The notes below the pieces were generated by a model. That model was not told the origin of the DNA, ran no database searches, and saw only the letters and a program-made list of their open reading frames with translations. A stretch of 64,000 nt of DNA from Acetobacterium bakii (GTDB lineage: Bacteria; Bacillota; Clostridia; Eubacteriales; Eubacteriaceae), in NCBI RefSeq assembly GCF_001263355.1, contig NZ_LGYO01000067.1, positions 1-64,000 of the forward strand, read 5' to 3'. Positions within the stretch are counted from its first letter, which is position 1. Each line of letters opens with the position of its first letter. Made by a program: the position numbers and the translations under genes. Positions 15,983-25,299 of the stretch are shown piece after piece.

Positions 15983-17650
15983 CTAGGCAAGTACCGTCCA
16001 TTTTTCAGTTGCGATAAAGCTATCCACCAGTTCGTTGGCATTATTAATGATGGCTGGGTCAAAGGCCAGATAATTTAATAAAGCAATGGCATTTTTGGTC
16101 TGGGCCGGGCCGGTATGGAGCTGATAGTCAAAGAGAATGGTCTCGTCGGTAATTGTTTCCTGAAAGTGGTAATTATCATAACTGTTCCCTAAAATATTAG
16201 TCAGCTCGATATCATGGGTAGCAATCAGGCACAGGCAATTTTCGCCGTCTAGATAATCCAGAATCGCTGAGGACGCCGCAATCCGTTCGATGGTGTTGGT
16301 CCCTTTTAATATTTCATCGATAAAACAGAGACAGGGATAGCGGTGCACCTGATCGATAGTCCGTTTCAGGGATTTAATTTCCGCCATAAAATAACTGTCA
16401 CCGGCTAAAATATCATCACGGACGGCCATTGAGGTAACGGGTAAACAGTGGGCAAGGGAAAAACTGCTGGCGGTGCAGGTATAAATGGTTTGGGCAAAGA
16501 TGCTGTTAATGGCCAGAGCTTTAACAAAGGTTGATTTACCCGACGCATTGGACCCGGTAATCAGGCTGTTTTGGTTGAGGCTGATATCATTGGGCACCGG
16601 CGATTGCAGTAGGGGATGATATAAACCGGTGGCCACGACGTTAAACGCTTCGGTGAAGGTTGGTGTCACGGTGCCGGTCAGACTTTCTCGAAAGGAGGCC
16701 ACCGCGATGGCCATGTCCAGCTCGCCAATGCCTTGATAAATGCGGTGAAACGCTTCTTTATTTTTCGACACCAGGGCAATGGCTTTGTTGTAGGTGCGAA
16801 AATCGTAGAGGGTGATGATTTTCAGATAATCCAGAAAGAGGTCTAGATCGGAACTGCCCCCCATCATGACCCCTGAGAGTTTGCCGGCAATGGCTTTAAA
16901 GGGCACATTGTCCTGGCCCAGCTGATCCGTTAAAAGCTTCAGGCTGCCTGTTGCCTGATAGCCCGACAAGCGGCTGCAGCAGCGGAGAATGGCCGACAGA
17001 TATTGAATCGTCATCAGGTTTCGGGCGATTTCCTTTTTGAAATAGTAATAGATACCCCCATTAACAAGCATTGAGAGGACCAGGCTGATCAGGCCGACAG
17101 TGGGATTAATGAGGCAGATGCCGAGGCACAGAAGCGGCATAATCGACAGGACCGTATAGACCAGCGGGTTCTTTAAGGCCTTCATCCGGATTTCGAAAAT
17201 AAGGGCCGAAACGTCGTTATAGCTTACCTTGCCCAGTTTTGCAAGAATCATCTGAATTTCCAGGCGTTCCCTGGGATTTTCGGTAAAAAAAGTAATCAGC
17301 TGATCTCTTTGCTGTAGCGGTTCGACCTCCCATTGCGGCTCATGAAGGGTGGCATACAGCACTTCATCGCCAACCGAGGTTAGGCAGGTGTCCAGCTGTT
17401 TAAAGACATCGTCCATATCCAGATCACTCCAGGTTAGGTCATCAATAAATACATCAAGCGCTTCATACTTAAGTTTGCGATCCCAATAATCGGTCACGCT
17501 GCCCCAGATATCCGTATCGAAACTGGTTGGTGCGTTACCAAACCCATCGATTAACCGCTGCCGGGACTTTCGTCGGGCTTTGCGGCTGGAGAATAAATCA
17601 AAAATAAAGATAGCTATGACGCCGATAACCACAAAAAATAATATTTCCAT
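15983..17650 (-). CDS. Membrane-anchored MutS-family ATPase
   Basis: A 555-residue protein. It has an N-terminal membrane helix (MEILFFVVIGVIAIFIFDLF), two further hydrophobic segments near residues 170-220, and a C-terminal MutS-type ATPase. Walker A is GSNASGKST (about residue 363), Walker B LCFIDEI (about 438), with TSMAVRDDI between them. The mismatch-recognition and connector domains of MutS are absent, so it is not a mismatch-repair enzyme; such short MutS-like proteins have no firm role. The start at 17650 (ATG after GAGGAG) was preferred to 17674. Partial copies lie at 7711-7795 and 13489-13715. Confidence 0.8.
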   Translation of the reverse strand: MEILFFVVIGVIAIFIFDLFSSRKARRKSRQRLIDGFGNAPTSFDTDIWGSVTDYWDRKLKYEALDVFIDDLTWSDLDMDDVFKQLDTCLTSVGDEVLYATLHEPQWEVEPLQQRDQLITFFTENPRERLEIQMILAKLGKVSYNDVSALIFEIRMKALKNPLVYTVLSIMPLLCLGICLINPTVGLISLVLSMLVNGGIYYYFKKEIARNLMTIQYLSAILRCCSRLSGYQATGSLKLLTDQLGQDNVPFKAIAGKLSGVMMGGSSDLDLFLDYLKIITLYDFRTYNKAIALVSKNKEAFHRIYQGIGELDMAIAVASFRESLTGTVTPTFTEAFNVVATGLYHPLLQSPVPNDISLNQNSLITGSNASGKSTFVKALAINSIFAQTIYTCTASSFSLAHCLPVTSMAVRDDILAGDSYFMAEIKSLKRTIDQVHRYPCLCFIDEILKGTNTIERIAASSAILDYLDGENCLCLIATHDIELTNILGNSYDNYHFQETITDETILFDYQLHTGPAQTKNAIALLNYLAFDPAIINNANELVDSFIATEKWTVLA

Positions 17651-17837
17651 AAATGACTCCTCAAATTCTGACATTGCAATAGAGATTTTCGAATAACTGC
17701 CAGAAAAACATGCATTAATATACCACTTTTAATGCTCAATGTCAACTTAAAGGAGCAAATGAATGGTCTGTTAATGCCCTTCCGCGCTACTGCTTATTAA
17801 ATAAACTGCTTGCATCATTTTGTAATGAATCCCGAGA

Positions 17838-17951
17838 TGGTTAATAAAAAAACAATCCCAGAATTTAATTGTTTTTAGCATACATTTATGATAAATTATA
17901 AAAAAGTGAACAACGGGTGATTAAAATGATTGTGAAAAAACTCTGGGATTG
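17838..17951. repeat. Upstream repeat, second copy at 13602-13715
   Basis: About 114 bp nearly identical to 13602-13715, including GTGAACAACGGGTGATT. It lies in the 360-bp gap between the MutS-like gene and the zinc-ribbon gene. A possible inverted pair CAATCCCAGA... / ...CTCTGGGATTG brackets it (about 17853-17862 and 17940-17950), like the ends of a small element. No gene in the gap. Confidence 0.65.
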
Positions 17952-18010
17952 ATTATAAGACTTGCGGGAAATAAAAACATCAGATACTCCCATCGAAAGG
18001 AAACAACCCA

Positions 18011-18874
18011 ATGAAATGCAATAAATGCAAAGTAAACGAAGCCACCATTCATATCATAAATCGCGGAGATTTTTGTCTGGCCTGTCATCATGAGATCATG
18101 GATGAGCTGCCGGGCATGGATAATACCGGGAAATTTTCGGAAATCGTCACCGTGAAAGACATGGATGGCCAAAACCATCAATTTGAAATTATAAATATGG
18201 TTTCGGCGGATATTTCCGTTTGGCAGGCAATGGAAATTTGCGGTGGATATGAATTTATGATCATTGCAAAACCTGCAGTCAGCCAGTTAGCCGCCTATAA
18301 AATGCTGATTGCAAAGATTGAAAGGGGATTATCATACCGCACTCTTTCATGTATGAGCGAGTCTGATTGGATCAGTAATGCCATTTGCATCGATGAGGTT
18401 TTATATGACCTGAACAGCATCGGAACCTGTCAGATTTTAGCGGATGAGTTTGATAATGCCAGTTTGATGATTGATGGAAAGGCCGTCGGTTTTGTCGATT
18501 TTGGACGGGCTCTCACGGCTTTCGAGGGCTTTAATCTGGATTTTCAGATCCGCGATATTTCTGACGATGTGCTTGGCAAAGAGACGGTTCTGCGCCAGGT
18601 CAGCATCGATCCGGAAGTGATCTTCGAGCATGTTGAAAAAACCCTGGGATGGTTTCTGGAGGATGATTTTCTGAGTTATAAACTGGTCGGCAGGTGTGAA
18701 GACGCCTTATTTGAACGCATCGACGAACTGAAGCTGCTGCATAAGTATGGCAGCGAGGGCATGGCGAAAATAGTGGGGGAACGCATTAAGGAACGACTGT
18801 TAGCCATCGAGCACGATGACGATCACTTTCCGGAGTATCTGGTCAGGCAAATCGATCGGATGATTGAAAGCTGA
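18011..18874 (+). CDS. Zinc-ribbon protein of unknown function
   Basis: A 287-residue soluble protein. The N-terminal 30 residues form a zinc ribbon (MKCNKCKVNEA, then FCLACHHEIMDEL; CxxC-CxxC). The rest is acidic, without membrane segments or a motif I recognise. The same N-terminal ribbon begins the 66-residue protein at 19679. AAAGGAAA lies just before the ATG. It heads a three-gene group (18011, 19047, 19679) whose members all carry zinc ribbons. Function unknown. Confidence 0.7.
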   Translation: MKCNKCKVNEATIHIINRGDFCLACHHEIMDELPGMDNTGKFSEIVTVKDMDGQNHQFEIINMVSADISVWQAMEICGGYEFMIIAKPAVSQLAAYKMLIAKIERGLSYRTLSCMSESDWISNAICIDEVLYDLNSIGTCQILADEFDNASLMIDGKAVGFVDFGRALTAFEGFNLDFQIRDISDDVLGKETVLRQVSIDPEVIFEHVEKTLGWFLEDDFLSYKLVGRCEDALFERIDELKLLHKYGSEGMAKIVGERIKERLLAIEHDDDHFPEYLVRQIDRMIES

Positions 18875-19046
18875 GATACCATAAATGGGCATTGTTAATG
18901 TGGTGAGTTTAAATGTAATAGGATTTAGGAACAGTTATATTCGAAAAATGAGATTCATATCCACATTACGGTAAACGATGTGATGTGCTGTTTTAAAATC
19001 GAGGAAACCGCATCGATGATTATTATTAAAAAGGGAGGTTACGGAT

Positions 19047-19655
19047 ATGAAAAAAGCATTGATTAATGAAAAAGAGGTTAATGCCAGCCAAAGTGAAACC
19101 AACGGTCTGGTCGGATGGTCAACCCGATACGAAGATCCCGAGATCATTGCTGCGGCAAAAGAGAAATATAAATCCGGGATTAGTTATCTCTGGGCCCTAG
19201 TGGTGATATTTCCCTTTGGTTTTCTGCTTGCCGGGCTGTTTTTCGAAACGATGCTCCTTGCGGCCGGGCTGATTATCGGGGCCGTTCTTGGACTGTTAAT
19301 GGTAGGCCTCAATTGGTTTTACATAAAGAATAAACGGAAACAGATCTGGGAAGGCGTCATCACCGAAAAATATCAGCAGGAAAAGCCTGACGACGATTCA
19401 GATCAGGATGATATGGATTATGTGCTTGTGGTTGAGAAAACCAACGGTAAGAAGCATCACATGATTTATCATAACCGACGGGAAATGTACGACTATTTTC
19501 AAATCGGCGATCGACTGCGCTACCATGTGGGCTTATCGACCTATGAAAAATATGATAAATCCAAAGACCACATCATCTACTGTAATGTATGCTCAACCGA
19601 GAACCCGATTTCAAACGACCGCTGCGACCACTGCAATAATCTTTTGTTCAAATAA
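19047..19655 (+). CDS. Membrane protein with C-terminal zinc ribbon
   Basis: A 202-residue protein. A soluble N-terminus of about 45 residues is followed by two adjacent membrane helices (about 48-90, SYLWALVVIFPFGFLLAGLF), a cytoplasmic domain resembling DUF3592-like beta modules, and a C-terminal double CxxC zinc ribbon (CNVCSTENPISNDRCDHCNN). GGGAGG precedes the ATG. It lies between two proteins with related N-terminal ribbons, with a 23-bp gap to the next gene, so they are probably co-transcribed. Confidence 0.7.
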   Translation: MKKALINEKEVNASQSETNGLVGWSTRYEDPEIIAAAKEKYKSGISYLWALVVIFPFGFLLAGLFFETMLLAAGLIIGAVLGLLMVGLNWFYIKNKRKQIWEGVITEKYQQEKPDDDSDQDDMDYVLVVEKTNGKKHHMIYHNRREMYDYFQIGDRLRYHVGLSTYEKYDKSKDHIIYCNVCSTENPISNDRCDHCNNLLFK

Positions 19656-19678
19656 AATTTTAAAGAGGAGTAACAATT

Positions 19679-19879
19679 ATGAAATGTGATATCTGTAAAA
19701 TAAACGAAGCTGATGATCAGACACCCAATGGCGACTATTTCTGTTTGAGCTGTGAGAAAAAATTTATGGATGTGATGCATGATTATAAAAAGTGCGATGA
19801 TTATGTGGCAGCTCTGGTTGATAAGAAAAAGATGGATGATTTTTTGAAGGCTTTCCTTGATGTGAAAAGGATCGATTGA
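19679..19879 (+). CDS. Small zinc-ribbon protein
   Basis: A 66-residue protein starting MKCDICKINEA and continuing FCLSCEKKFMDVM, the same CxxC-NEA-FCLxC ribbon as the start of the 18011 protein, followed by a charged helix. AGAGGAG precedes the ATG. It is the last gene of the zinc-ribbon group, closed by a 20-bp-stem hairpin at 19904-19946. Without its larger partner's domain it may act as an adaptor or competitor; this is a guess. Confidence 0.7.
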   Translation: MKCDICKINEADDQTPNGDYFCLSCEKKFMDVMHDYKKCDDYVAALVDKKKMDDFLKAFLDVKRID

Positions 19880-19903
19880 TTTTTGAAACACCGTCCCAAA
19901 ATA

Positions 19904-19946
19904 ACACAATTAACAGCCCAGGCAATGCCTGGGCTGTTAATTGTGT
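19904..19946 (+). terminator. 20-bp perfect hairpin closing the zinc-ribbon group
   Basis: 19904-19923 pairs perfectly with 19927-19946 around a 3-nt loop. There is no strong T-run, so it may protect the 3' end as much as terminate. Confidence 0.65.
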
Positions 19947-20073
19947 GTGATAAACCAGAACGTTATCATAAATGGTTCATACTAAAAATCCCAACTATTT
20001 ATAATCCTTGAAAAAAACGGCAAAGGAAGCTACAATAAACCTAAGAATAAACAAACTTTGCAAAGGTGGAAAA

Positions 20074-22218
20074 ATGAAAAAATGTTTAAATAGAGGAATT
20101 GGCTTAATGTTTGCTTTGTTGTTAATCATTGGATTAGCACCGGCGGGGGTTTTGGCAGCGGCATCAAGTCCCGATGTTTTCTATCAGACACATATTGAAG
20201 ACATCGGCTGGGAAGTCGATGCCGGCATTGGCTTAAAAAGCAATGGCGAGGCCAGCGGAACATCGGGCAAAAGCCTGCGTTTGGAAGGCATTAAGATTAA
20301 TCTGGATACCCAGGGCGATGATCTGGGGATTGCCTATCAGACTCATATCCAGGATGTCGGTTGGGAAGCCGATACCGAAAGCGGCTGGAAAAGCGACGGT
20401 GCCATGAGTGGAACCCAGGGCGAATTCAAACGGCTGGAAGCTATTCAAATCAAGCTGACCGGAGCCGATGCGACAGACTTTGATATCTATTATCAGGTCC
20501 ATGCCCAAAATGTCGGCTGGATGGGTTGGGCCAAAAACGGCGAAAGTGCCGGCACCGCCGGATACAGTTATCGCCTTGAAGCCATAAAAATTGTGGTTGT
20601 CCCCAAAGATCAGGGTCCGCCAACCATCACCGACACCCCTGCCTTTATAACCTACCCCGGGGTGATGTATCAGACCCAAATTGAAAACATCGGCTGGGAA
20701 GTCGACGCCGGCATTGGCTTAAAAAGCAACGGCGAAGCCAGCGGTACTTTCGGCCAAAGCCTGCGTTTAGAAGGCATTAAGATTGATCCGGATACCCAGG
20801 GCTTTGATTTCGGGATGACCTACCAGACCCATATCCAGGATATCGGCTGGGAAGCGGATACCGATCGCGGCTGGAAAAGCGATGGTGCTATGAGCGGAAC
20901 CCAGGGCGAATCCAAACGTCTGGAAGCCATCCAGATCAAGCTGACCGGTACCGATGCCGATCGCTTTGATATCTATTATCAGGTTCATGCCCAGAATTTT
21001 GGCTGGATGGGTTGGGCTAAAAACGGTGAAAGTGCAGGCACGGCCGGATACAGTTATCGCCTGGAAGCCATAAAAATTGTCCTCGTACCCAAAGGCCAGG
21101 GGGCACCATCGGCCTCGGCAGTCCCGGCCTTTTCCGATAAAAAAAGTAGCACCGTTGCGGGGAATTTATTCATTAAGTCAACGCCCGCTGATTTTAATGT
21201 TGTCGATGCTGTTTTTGACAATGTCGAAATTTCCGAGAATGCCGGGGATGGCGCCATCGTATTGAAAGCAGGTACCCAAAGTGGGATTTATACATCAAAC
21301 AGTTTAAGCACAAGTGCCTTTAATAAACTGGTGCTTTCCTGGAACAGTGATACGCCCTCGGGCACCACTGTTGAGGTTCAGGCTCGGGTCGCATTAACCG
21401 CCAATGGCCAGTGGTCCAGCTGGCGCTCCTGGGGAACCTGGGGCACATCTATCCAAAACAGGTCGGTTACTGATATGAGCGATCCGGTGGCCAATGTTGA
21501 TATCGATACCCTGGTGGTGAAGAATGGCCAGACGGCCAGTAGCGTTCAATATCGGGTCCTGTTGTATTCCAATCAGCCCGGTGTGACGCCGACAGTTCGT
21601 CTGGTAGCCGGAGCTCTGCGAAATTCAGCCCAGGGGATCAATAAAGTCTTTCCGGACAATCCCGATTTATCAAATGTCGGTGTCCTGGCTGTACCCCAAT
21701 TATCCCAGATGATAAGGGATCCGGCCATCGCCGATTCCATCTGCAGCCCCACCAGCGTGGCCATGGTGTTGAATTATTATGGCATCCAGCTAACACCCGA
21801 ACAGGTCGCCGCAGGGGCATATGATCATAAAGCTGATGAATATGGCAACTGGCCCTTTAATACCGCCTTTGCTTCAAGCTGGGGCTATCGGGCCTATGTC
21901 GACTACTCAACCATCGACGGCCTGAAGCGTGAAATTAAAAGCGGTCATCCGGCCATCGCGGCGGTGGCCTATAAAAACAGTGCCAATGTCGGTGGCAATT
22001 TACCCGTCGTTGATGGCGCCCCCATATCATCAACCCCCGGTCATCTGATTGTCGTCTGTGGGTTTACCAATGAAAATGGAACCGAATATATCATTATCAA
22101 TGACCCGGCAGCTGGCAGCAATGCCGGTGTTCGCGTTAAATACAGACTTGATCAATTCGCAGCGGCCTGGGCCGAGTCTGGCAATATAACATATATTATC
22201 CATCAGAATGAAAATTAA
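20074..22218 (+). CDS. Secreted ChW-repeat protein with C39-like peptidase domain
   Basis: A 714-residue secreted protein. The signal peptide ends near PAGVLAAASS. Six ChW repeats follow in two triplets (about residues 30-190 and 195-350), each with a [YF]QTHI-x-D-[IV]GWE type start and a RLEAI end; the second triplet is a close copy of the first. A beta-rich middle region follows. The C-terminal papain-like C39 fold has Cys557 (SICSPTSVAMVL), His657 (GHLIVVCGF) and Asp677 (NDPAA). It probably sits on the cell surface and cleaves peptides or peptidoglycan crosslinks. The start at 20074 was chosen for the AAAGGTGG site and the signal peptide. It lacks the two-box promoter found at other ChW genes. 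Confidence 0.85.
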   Translation: MKKCLNRGIGLMFALLLIIGLAPAGVLAAASSPDVFYQTHIEDIGWEVDAGIGLKSNGEASGTSGKSLRLEGIKINLDTQGDDLGIAYQTHIQDVGWEADTESGWKSDGAMSGTQGEFKRLEAIQIKLTGADATDFDIYYQVHAQNVGWMGWAKNGESAGTAGYSYRLEAIKIVVVPKDQGPPTITDTPAFITYPGVMYQTQIENIGWEVDAGIGLKSNGEASGTFGQSLRLEGIKIDPDTQGFDFGMTYQTHIQDIGWEADTDRGWKSDGAMSGTQGESKRLEAIQIKLTGTDADRFDIYYQVHAQNFGWMGWAKNGESAGTAGYSYRLEAIKIVLVPKGQGAPSASAVPAFSDKKSSTVAGNLFIKSTPADFNVVDAVFDNVEISENAGDGAIVLKAGTQSGIYTSNSLSTSAFNKLVLSWNSDTPSGTTVEVQARVALTANGQWSSWRSWGTWGTSIQNRSVTDMSDPVANVDIDTLVVKNGQTASSVQYRVLLYSNQPGVTPTVRLVAGALRNSAQGINKVFPDNPDLSNVGVLAVPQLSQMIRDPAIADSICSPTSVAMVLNYYGIQLTPEQVAAGAYDHKADEYGNWPFNTAFASSWGYRAYVDYSTIDGLKREIKSGHPAIAAVAYKNSANVGGNLPVVDGAPISSTPGHLIVVCGFTNENGTEYIIINDPAAGSNAGVRVKYRLDQFAAAWAESGNITYIIHQNEN

Positions 22219-22270
22219 AAGACTGGTATAACCATTGACGCCGATGATTGGAGATAAAGTAGAAAAGTAA

Positions 22271-22370
22271 GTCCCGGGGACAATGGTAACATCAGTTAGT
22301 CGGCATCATGGCGAACAGGCTCGCCTGTACGATCATGCAGCCGACAACGATTTACCATTGTCCACGGGAC
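22271..22370. repeat. Folded REP-like element
   Basis: GTCCCGGGGACAATGGTAA (22271-22289) pairs with 22352-22370 (18 of 19). Inside, GTCGGC (22299-22304) pairs with GCCGAC (22340-22345), and ACAGGC with GCCTGT. The head GTCCCGGGGACAAT also begins the terminator at 13168. It resembles a dispersed palindromic element. Confidence 0.65.
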
Positions 22371-22384
22371 GATTTTGTCGCCAA

Positions 22385-22420
22385 CCCCAGGCTGCCAATC
22401 CTATGGCAGCCTGGGGTTTT
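22385..22420 (+). terminator. Terminator upstream of the radical SAM gene
   Basis: CCCCAGGCTGCC (22385-22396) pairs perfectly with GGCAGCCTGGGG (22405-22416), followed by TTTT. It ends transcription from the ChW/C39 gene, or attenuates entry into 22457. Confidence 0.75.
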
Positions 22421-22456
22421 GATAAATCTAATTTGTGTGATAGAGGAGAAAAACTA

Positions 22457-23548
22457 ATGACTGAGCATTTTGACCTTGCAAACTATATGAATGAATCCAT
22501 AGAAATAATAATCCGGGATATTTTAAAAGGGACTTTTAAAAATCCTCGGGAAACCGCTTTTCTGCTAAAATATAAAGAAGTAAGCAAACGTAATTTCCGC
22601 AAACGCAATTTTTTCGAGGCATCGGGTCAGCATATCCCAACCTTTCTTATTTCCAGCATTACCAATGCCTGTAACCTCTTTTGTAAAGGCTGTTACGCCC
22701 GGGATAACGGCATGTGCAATGACGAAAAAACCGCGGAATTACTGACGGCAGCCCAATGGCTGGATATTTTCAGGCAATCCAAAGATTTGGGTATTTCCTT
22801 TAATCTGCTTGCCGGCGGTGAGCCGTTGTTAAGACGGGACGTGATTCAGGCGGCGGCCAGTGTGAAAAATACTATTTTTCCGATTTTCACCAACGGCGTC
22901 CTCATCGATGCGGATTATTTAAAGCTGTTTAACGCCCACCGCAATTTGATCCCGGTGTTAAGCCTTGAAGGAAACCAGCCGGCCACGGATTTTAGGCGTG
23001 GGAAAGGGACTTACCTGAAACTGCTGACAACCATGAAAGCGCTGGATCAGCATAAAATAGTATTTGGGACTTCCATTACCGTCACCACCGAAAATAGGCT
23101 GGAAGTGACATCAAAGGAATTTTTGGATGTATTGGCCGGCCTGGGCTGCCGGATCGTGTTTTTCATTGAATATGTGCCGGTCGACCCGGCCACCGAGCAT
23201 CTGGCCCCCGGGGAAAAAGAGCGGCTGTTTATGGAAAACAGGCAAAATGAGTTAAGAGAAGTCTATGATTCCATGGTGTTTGTGTCGTTTCCCGGTGATG
23301 AGCAGTTCATGGGTGGCTGTCTGGCCGCCGGCCGGGGATTTTTTCACATCAACCCCTATGGCTCCGCCGAGGCCTGTCCGTTTTCGCCCTATTCGGATCG
23401 CAGCCTTAAAGAACATACCATTTTAGAGGTCTTGTCATCACCGTTTTTCGAAAAGCTGCAGGAGCAGGAATTGGTGGGCGGCGAACACAATGGCGGCTGT
23501 GCTTTGTTCCAGCAGGAAGATCTGGTCAAAGCATTGCTTAATTCCTGA
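22457..23548 (+). CDS. Radical SAM protein
   Basis: A 363-residue radical SAM enzyme. An alpha-helical N-terminal stretch precedes the cluster motif CNLFCKGCYA (CX3CX2C), then NLLAGGEPLLRRD (the GGE motif), FTNGVLID and LSLEGNQ. The C-terminal part has FINPYG-like HINPYGSAEACPFSPYS, as in MoaA/PqqE-like proteins with extra cluster cysteines. An in-frame extension to 22283 runs through the REP-like element and a terminator, so I chose the ATG at 22457 with GAGGAG. No peptide substrate gene is visible next to it. It is followed by a strong terminator. Confidence 0.82.
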   Translation: MTEHFDLANYMNESIEIIIRDILKGTFKNPRETAFLLKYKEVSKRNFRKRNFFEASGQHIPTFLISSITNACNLFCKGCYARDNGMCNDEKTAELLTAAQWLDIFRQSKDLGISFNLLAGGEPLLRRDVIQAAASVKNTIFPIFTNGVLIDADYLKLFNAHRNLIPVLSLEGNQPATDFRRGKGTYLKLLTTMKALDQHKIVFGTSITVTTENRLEVTSKEFLDVLAGLGCRIVFFIEYVPVDPATEHLAPGEKERLFMENRQNELREVYDSMVFVSFPGDEQFMGGCLAAGRGFFHINPYGSAEACPFSPYSDRSLKEHTILEVLSSPFFEKLQEQELVGGEHNGGCALFQQEDLVKALLNS

Positions 23549-23572
23549 GATTAAATTATATACAGAAAAGCG

Positions 23573-23613
23573 AAAGAAAGGGTTATGGGCGTTGCGCCCA
23601 TAACCCTTTCTTT
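23573..23613 (+). terminator. Terminator with 18-bp perfect stem
   Basis: 23573-23590 pairs perfectly with 23596-23613 (AAAGAAAGGG arm) around GTTGC. It also faces the possible minus-strand frame at 23619. Confidence 0.85.
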
Positions 23614-23618
23614 GATAA

Positions 23619-23807
23619 TTAATTTTCGTCGATGTCAAAAAATCCTAGCCCGTCCAGGGCCTTGATGGATTTGTGCAGACAGTCCTCATTGATTTTTAGA
23701 TAAATGGGCAGAATCGGATCCGTATCATTTCCCGGATGGAGGCAGAAAACACTTTCGTTCTGGCCGCTGAATTTGGCGGACACAGACATTTTTACATGGA
23801 TTATCAT
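23619..23807 (-). CDS. Possible small protein or gene relic
   Basis: A minus-strand frame of about 62 residues (from the Met at 23807) containing KFSGQNESVFCLHPGNDTDP and ending KALDGLGFFDIDEN, immediately before the terminator stem. The composition looks protein-like, but no ribosome site is visible at any Met, and I recognise no family. The rest of the 23808-24054 gap shows no gene. Confidence 0.3.
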   Translation of the reverse strand: MIIHVKMSVSAKFSGQNESVFCLHPGNDTDPILPIYLKINEDCLHKSIKALDGLGFFDIDEN

Positions 23808-24054
23808 TGCAAATAAACCATTATTGAATATAATATGAGTATCTATGCAAACGTTTGATGGAATAATACAAAAGAAGTTTATTAAATGCTTAAAAAAAAT
23901 TTTCAAAAGCAACAATGCATCGTTTATGGTATTATTAAAGAGTTGGCAACCTTAAGGTAAATAAGATCGGAAATCGCATTCATTGCGATGAATATCATAA
24001 ATTTCCATTTAGTTCCATTTGTATAACGAAGAGAGCAGAATATGAGGGTAGAGA

Positions 24055-25299
24055 ATGTTAAATAATAATGCAAAAGCCATGATCAACTATGTTAGTGGGA
24101 TTTTGAATGATAAAAAAATGAATAATAATTTCCCGGCGATTGCCGCCGGGGATGCTGACTTTTTAGCCCTGGACCAAAGCCTGCGAACCATCAGAAATGT
24201 TGCCGAAGCCCTGCGCGTCGGAGATGTTCATTACGATATCCCGGGGGATGGGTTTGTGCTGGACTCTTTTCAGATTTTTCTAAAGGCCTGTAAACTGTCT
24301 AATGAAGAAGTTCCCAGACGTAAATTTTTGAAAATCCTCAAGTTGAAGGGCAAAAAGAATCCTTCATGTGAACTCCAGGAGCTTACCGCCATCAAAAGGT
24401 TGGAAAATAAGATTAAAGAGAATGAGAAAAAGCACCGTTTGCTGACCGATAACGCTAGTGATATTATTATGACGGTGGATCTGTTCGGGAATTTCACCTA
24501 CATCAGTCCATCGGTTGAAAAAATAACCGGTTATACCCAGGAAGAAGTATTGAGGGATTATCGGGCAATCGGCTATTTTCTCCCTGGGGTCCAAAAGGAT
24601 ATGGATCGAGTCAGGGAGAGTATTCGGGAAATGGTGGAAAAGGGTGAACCCTTCGATGCTATCAATTTTGAGCAGCGTCAGGTTCGTAAGGATGGCAAGA
24701 GTATCTATACCGATACCGTGTTATCTGGGATTTACGATGACGACAATCAATTTATGGAATTACTGGCGGTCAGTCGGGATATTACTGAAAAAGTGAAAAT
24801 GCGGAGGGAAATTAAAAAACTGTCAGAAACCGATAAACTCACCCAGCTTTATAATCGGGTTAAACTGGATGCTGAACTGGAGCATCAATTAAAGCGGACC
24901 AAAAACAGTACCGCGGTCTTTGGTTTGATTATGATTGATATTGATAATTTCAAACAGATCAATGACAGTTTTGGACACCTGGCCGGCGATGCGGTATTAG
25001 TGGAGCTGGCAGAGCTTTTTAAAACCAGCATCCGGCCTGCAGATATCGTAGGGCGATGGGGAGGGGAGGAATTTATGGTGATCCTCCCGGATACGGATGA
25101 AAAGGTGGCCGTGGAACTGGCGGAAACGATCAGAAAAGAAGTCAGTGAAAATCGTTTTCCCAAACAGGAAGGTATTACCATTAGTCTGGGTGTTTCGGTT
25201 TTTAGTGACGATGCCTCGGTTGACACCATCATTTTCCGCGCCGATCAGGCCCTCTATCGGGCCAAGAATAATGGCCGAAACCAGGTTCAGGCGCTGTGA
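24055..25299 (+). CDS. Diguanylate cyclase with PAS domain
   Basis: A 414-residue soluble protein without membrane helices. An N-terminal region of about 110 residues of unknown type is followed by a PAS domain (about 125-245, LLTDNASDIIMTVDLFGNFT), then a GGDEF domain with intact active site GGEEF (about 336-340). RPAD lies exactly five residues before it, the RxxD inhibitory I-site, so product feedback is expected. It should make cyclic di-GMP from GTP in response to the PAS signal. AGGGTAGAG precedes the ATG. A small membrane protein and a GGDEF/HD-GYP protein follow. Confidence 0.9.
   Translation: MLNNNAKAMINYVSGILNDKKMNNNFPAIAAGDADFLALDQSLRTIRNVAEALRVGDVHYDIPGDGFVLDSFQIFLKACKLSNEEVPRRKFLKILKLKGKKNPSCELQELTAIKRLENKIKENEKKHRLLTDNASDIIMTVDLFGNFTYISPSVEKITGYTQEEVLRDYRAIGYFLPGVQKDMDRVRESIREMVEKGEPFDAINFEQRQVRKDGKSIYTDTVLSGIYDDDNQFMELLAVSRDITEKVKMRREIKKLSETDKLTQLYNRVKLDAELEHQLKRTKNSTAVFGLIMIDIDNFKQINDSFGHLAGDAVLVELAELFKTSIRPADIVGRWGGEEFMVILPDTDEKVAVELAETIRKEVSENRFPKQEGITISLGVSVFSDDASVDTIIFRADQALYRAKNNGRNQVQAL

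Noticed and set aside
18920-19040. Short plus-strand reading ending KIEETASMIIIKKGGYGYEK ahead of 19047
   Set aside because: It looks slightly protein-like but has an upstream stop, no start and no ribosome site, and overlaps the ribosome site of the next gene.
22283-22456. N-terminal extension of the radical SAM protein
   Set aside because: It would translate through a palindromic element and a terminator stem; a good ribosome site precedes 22457.
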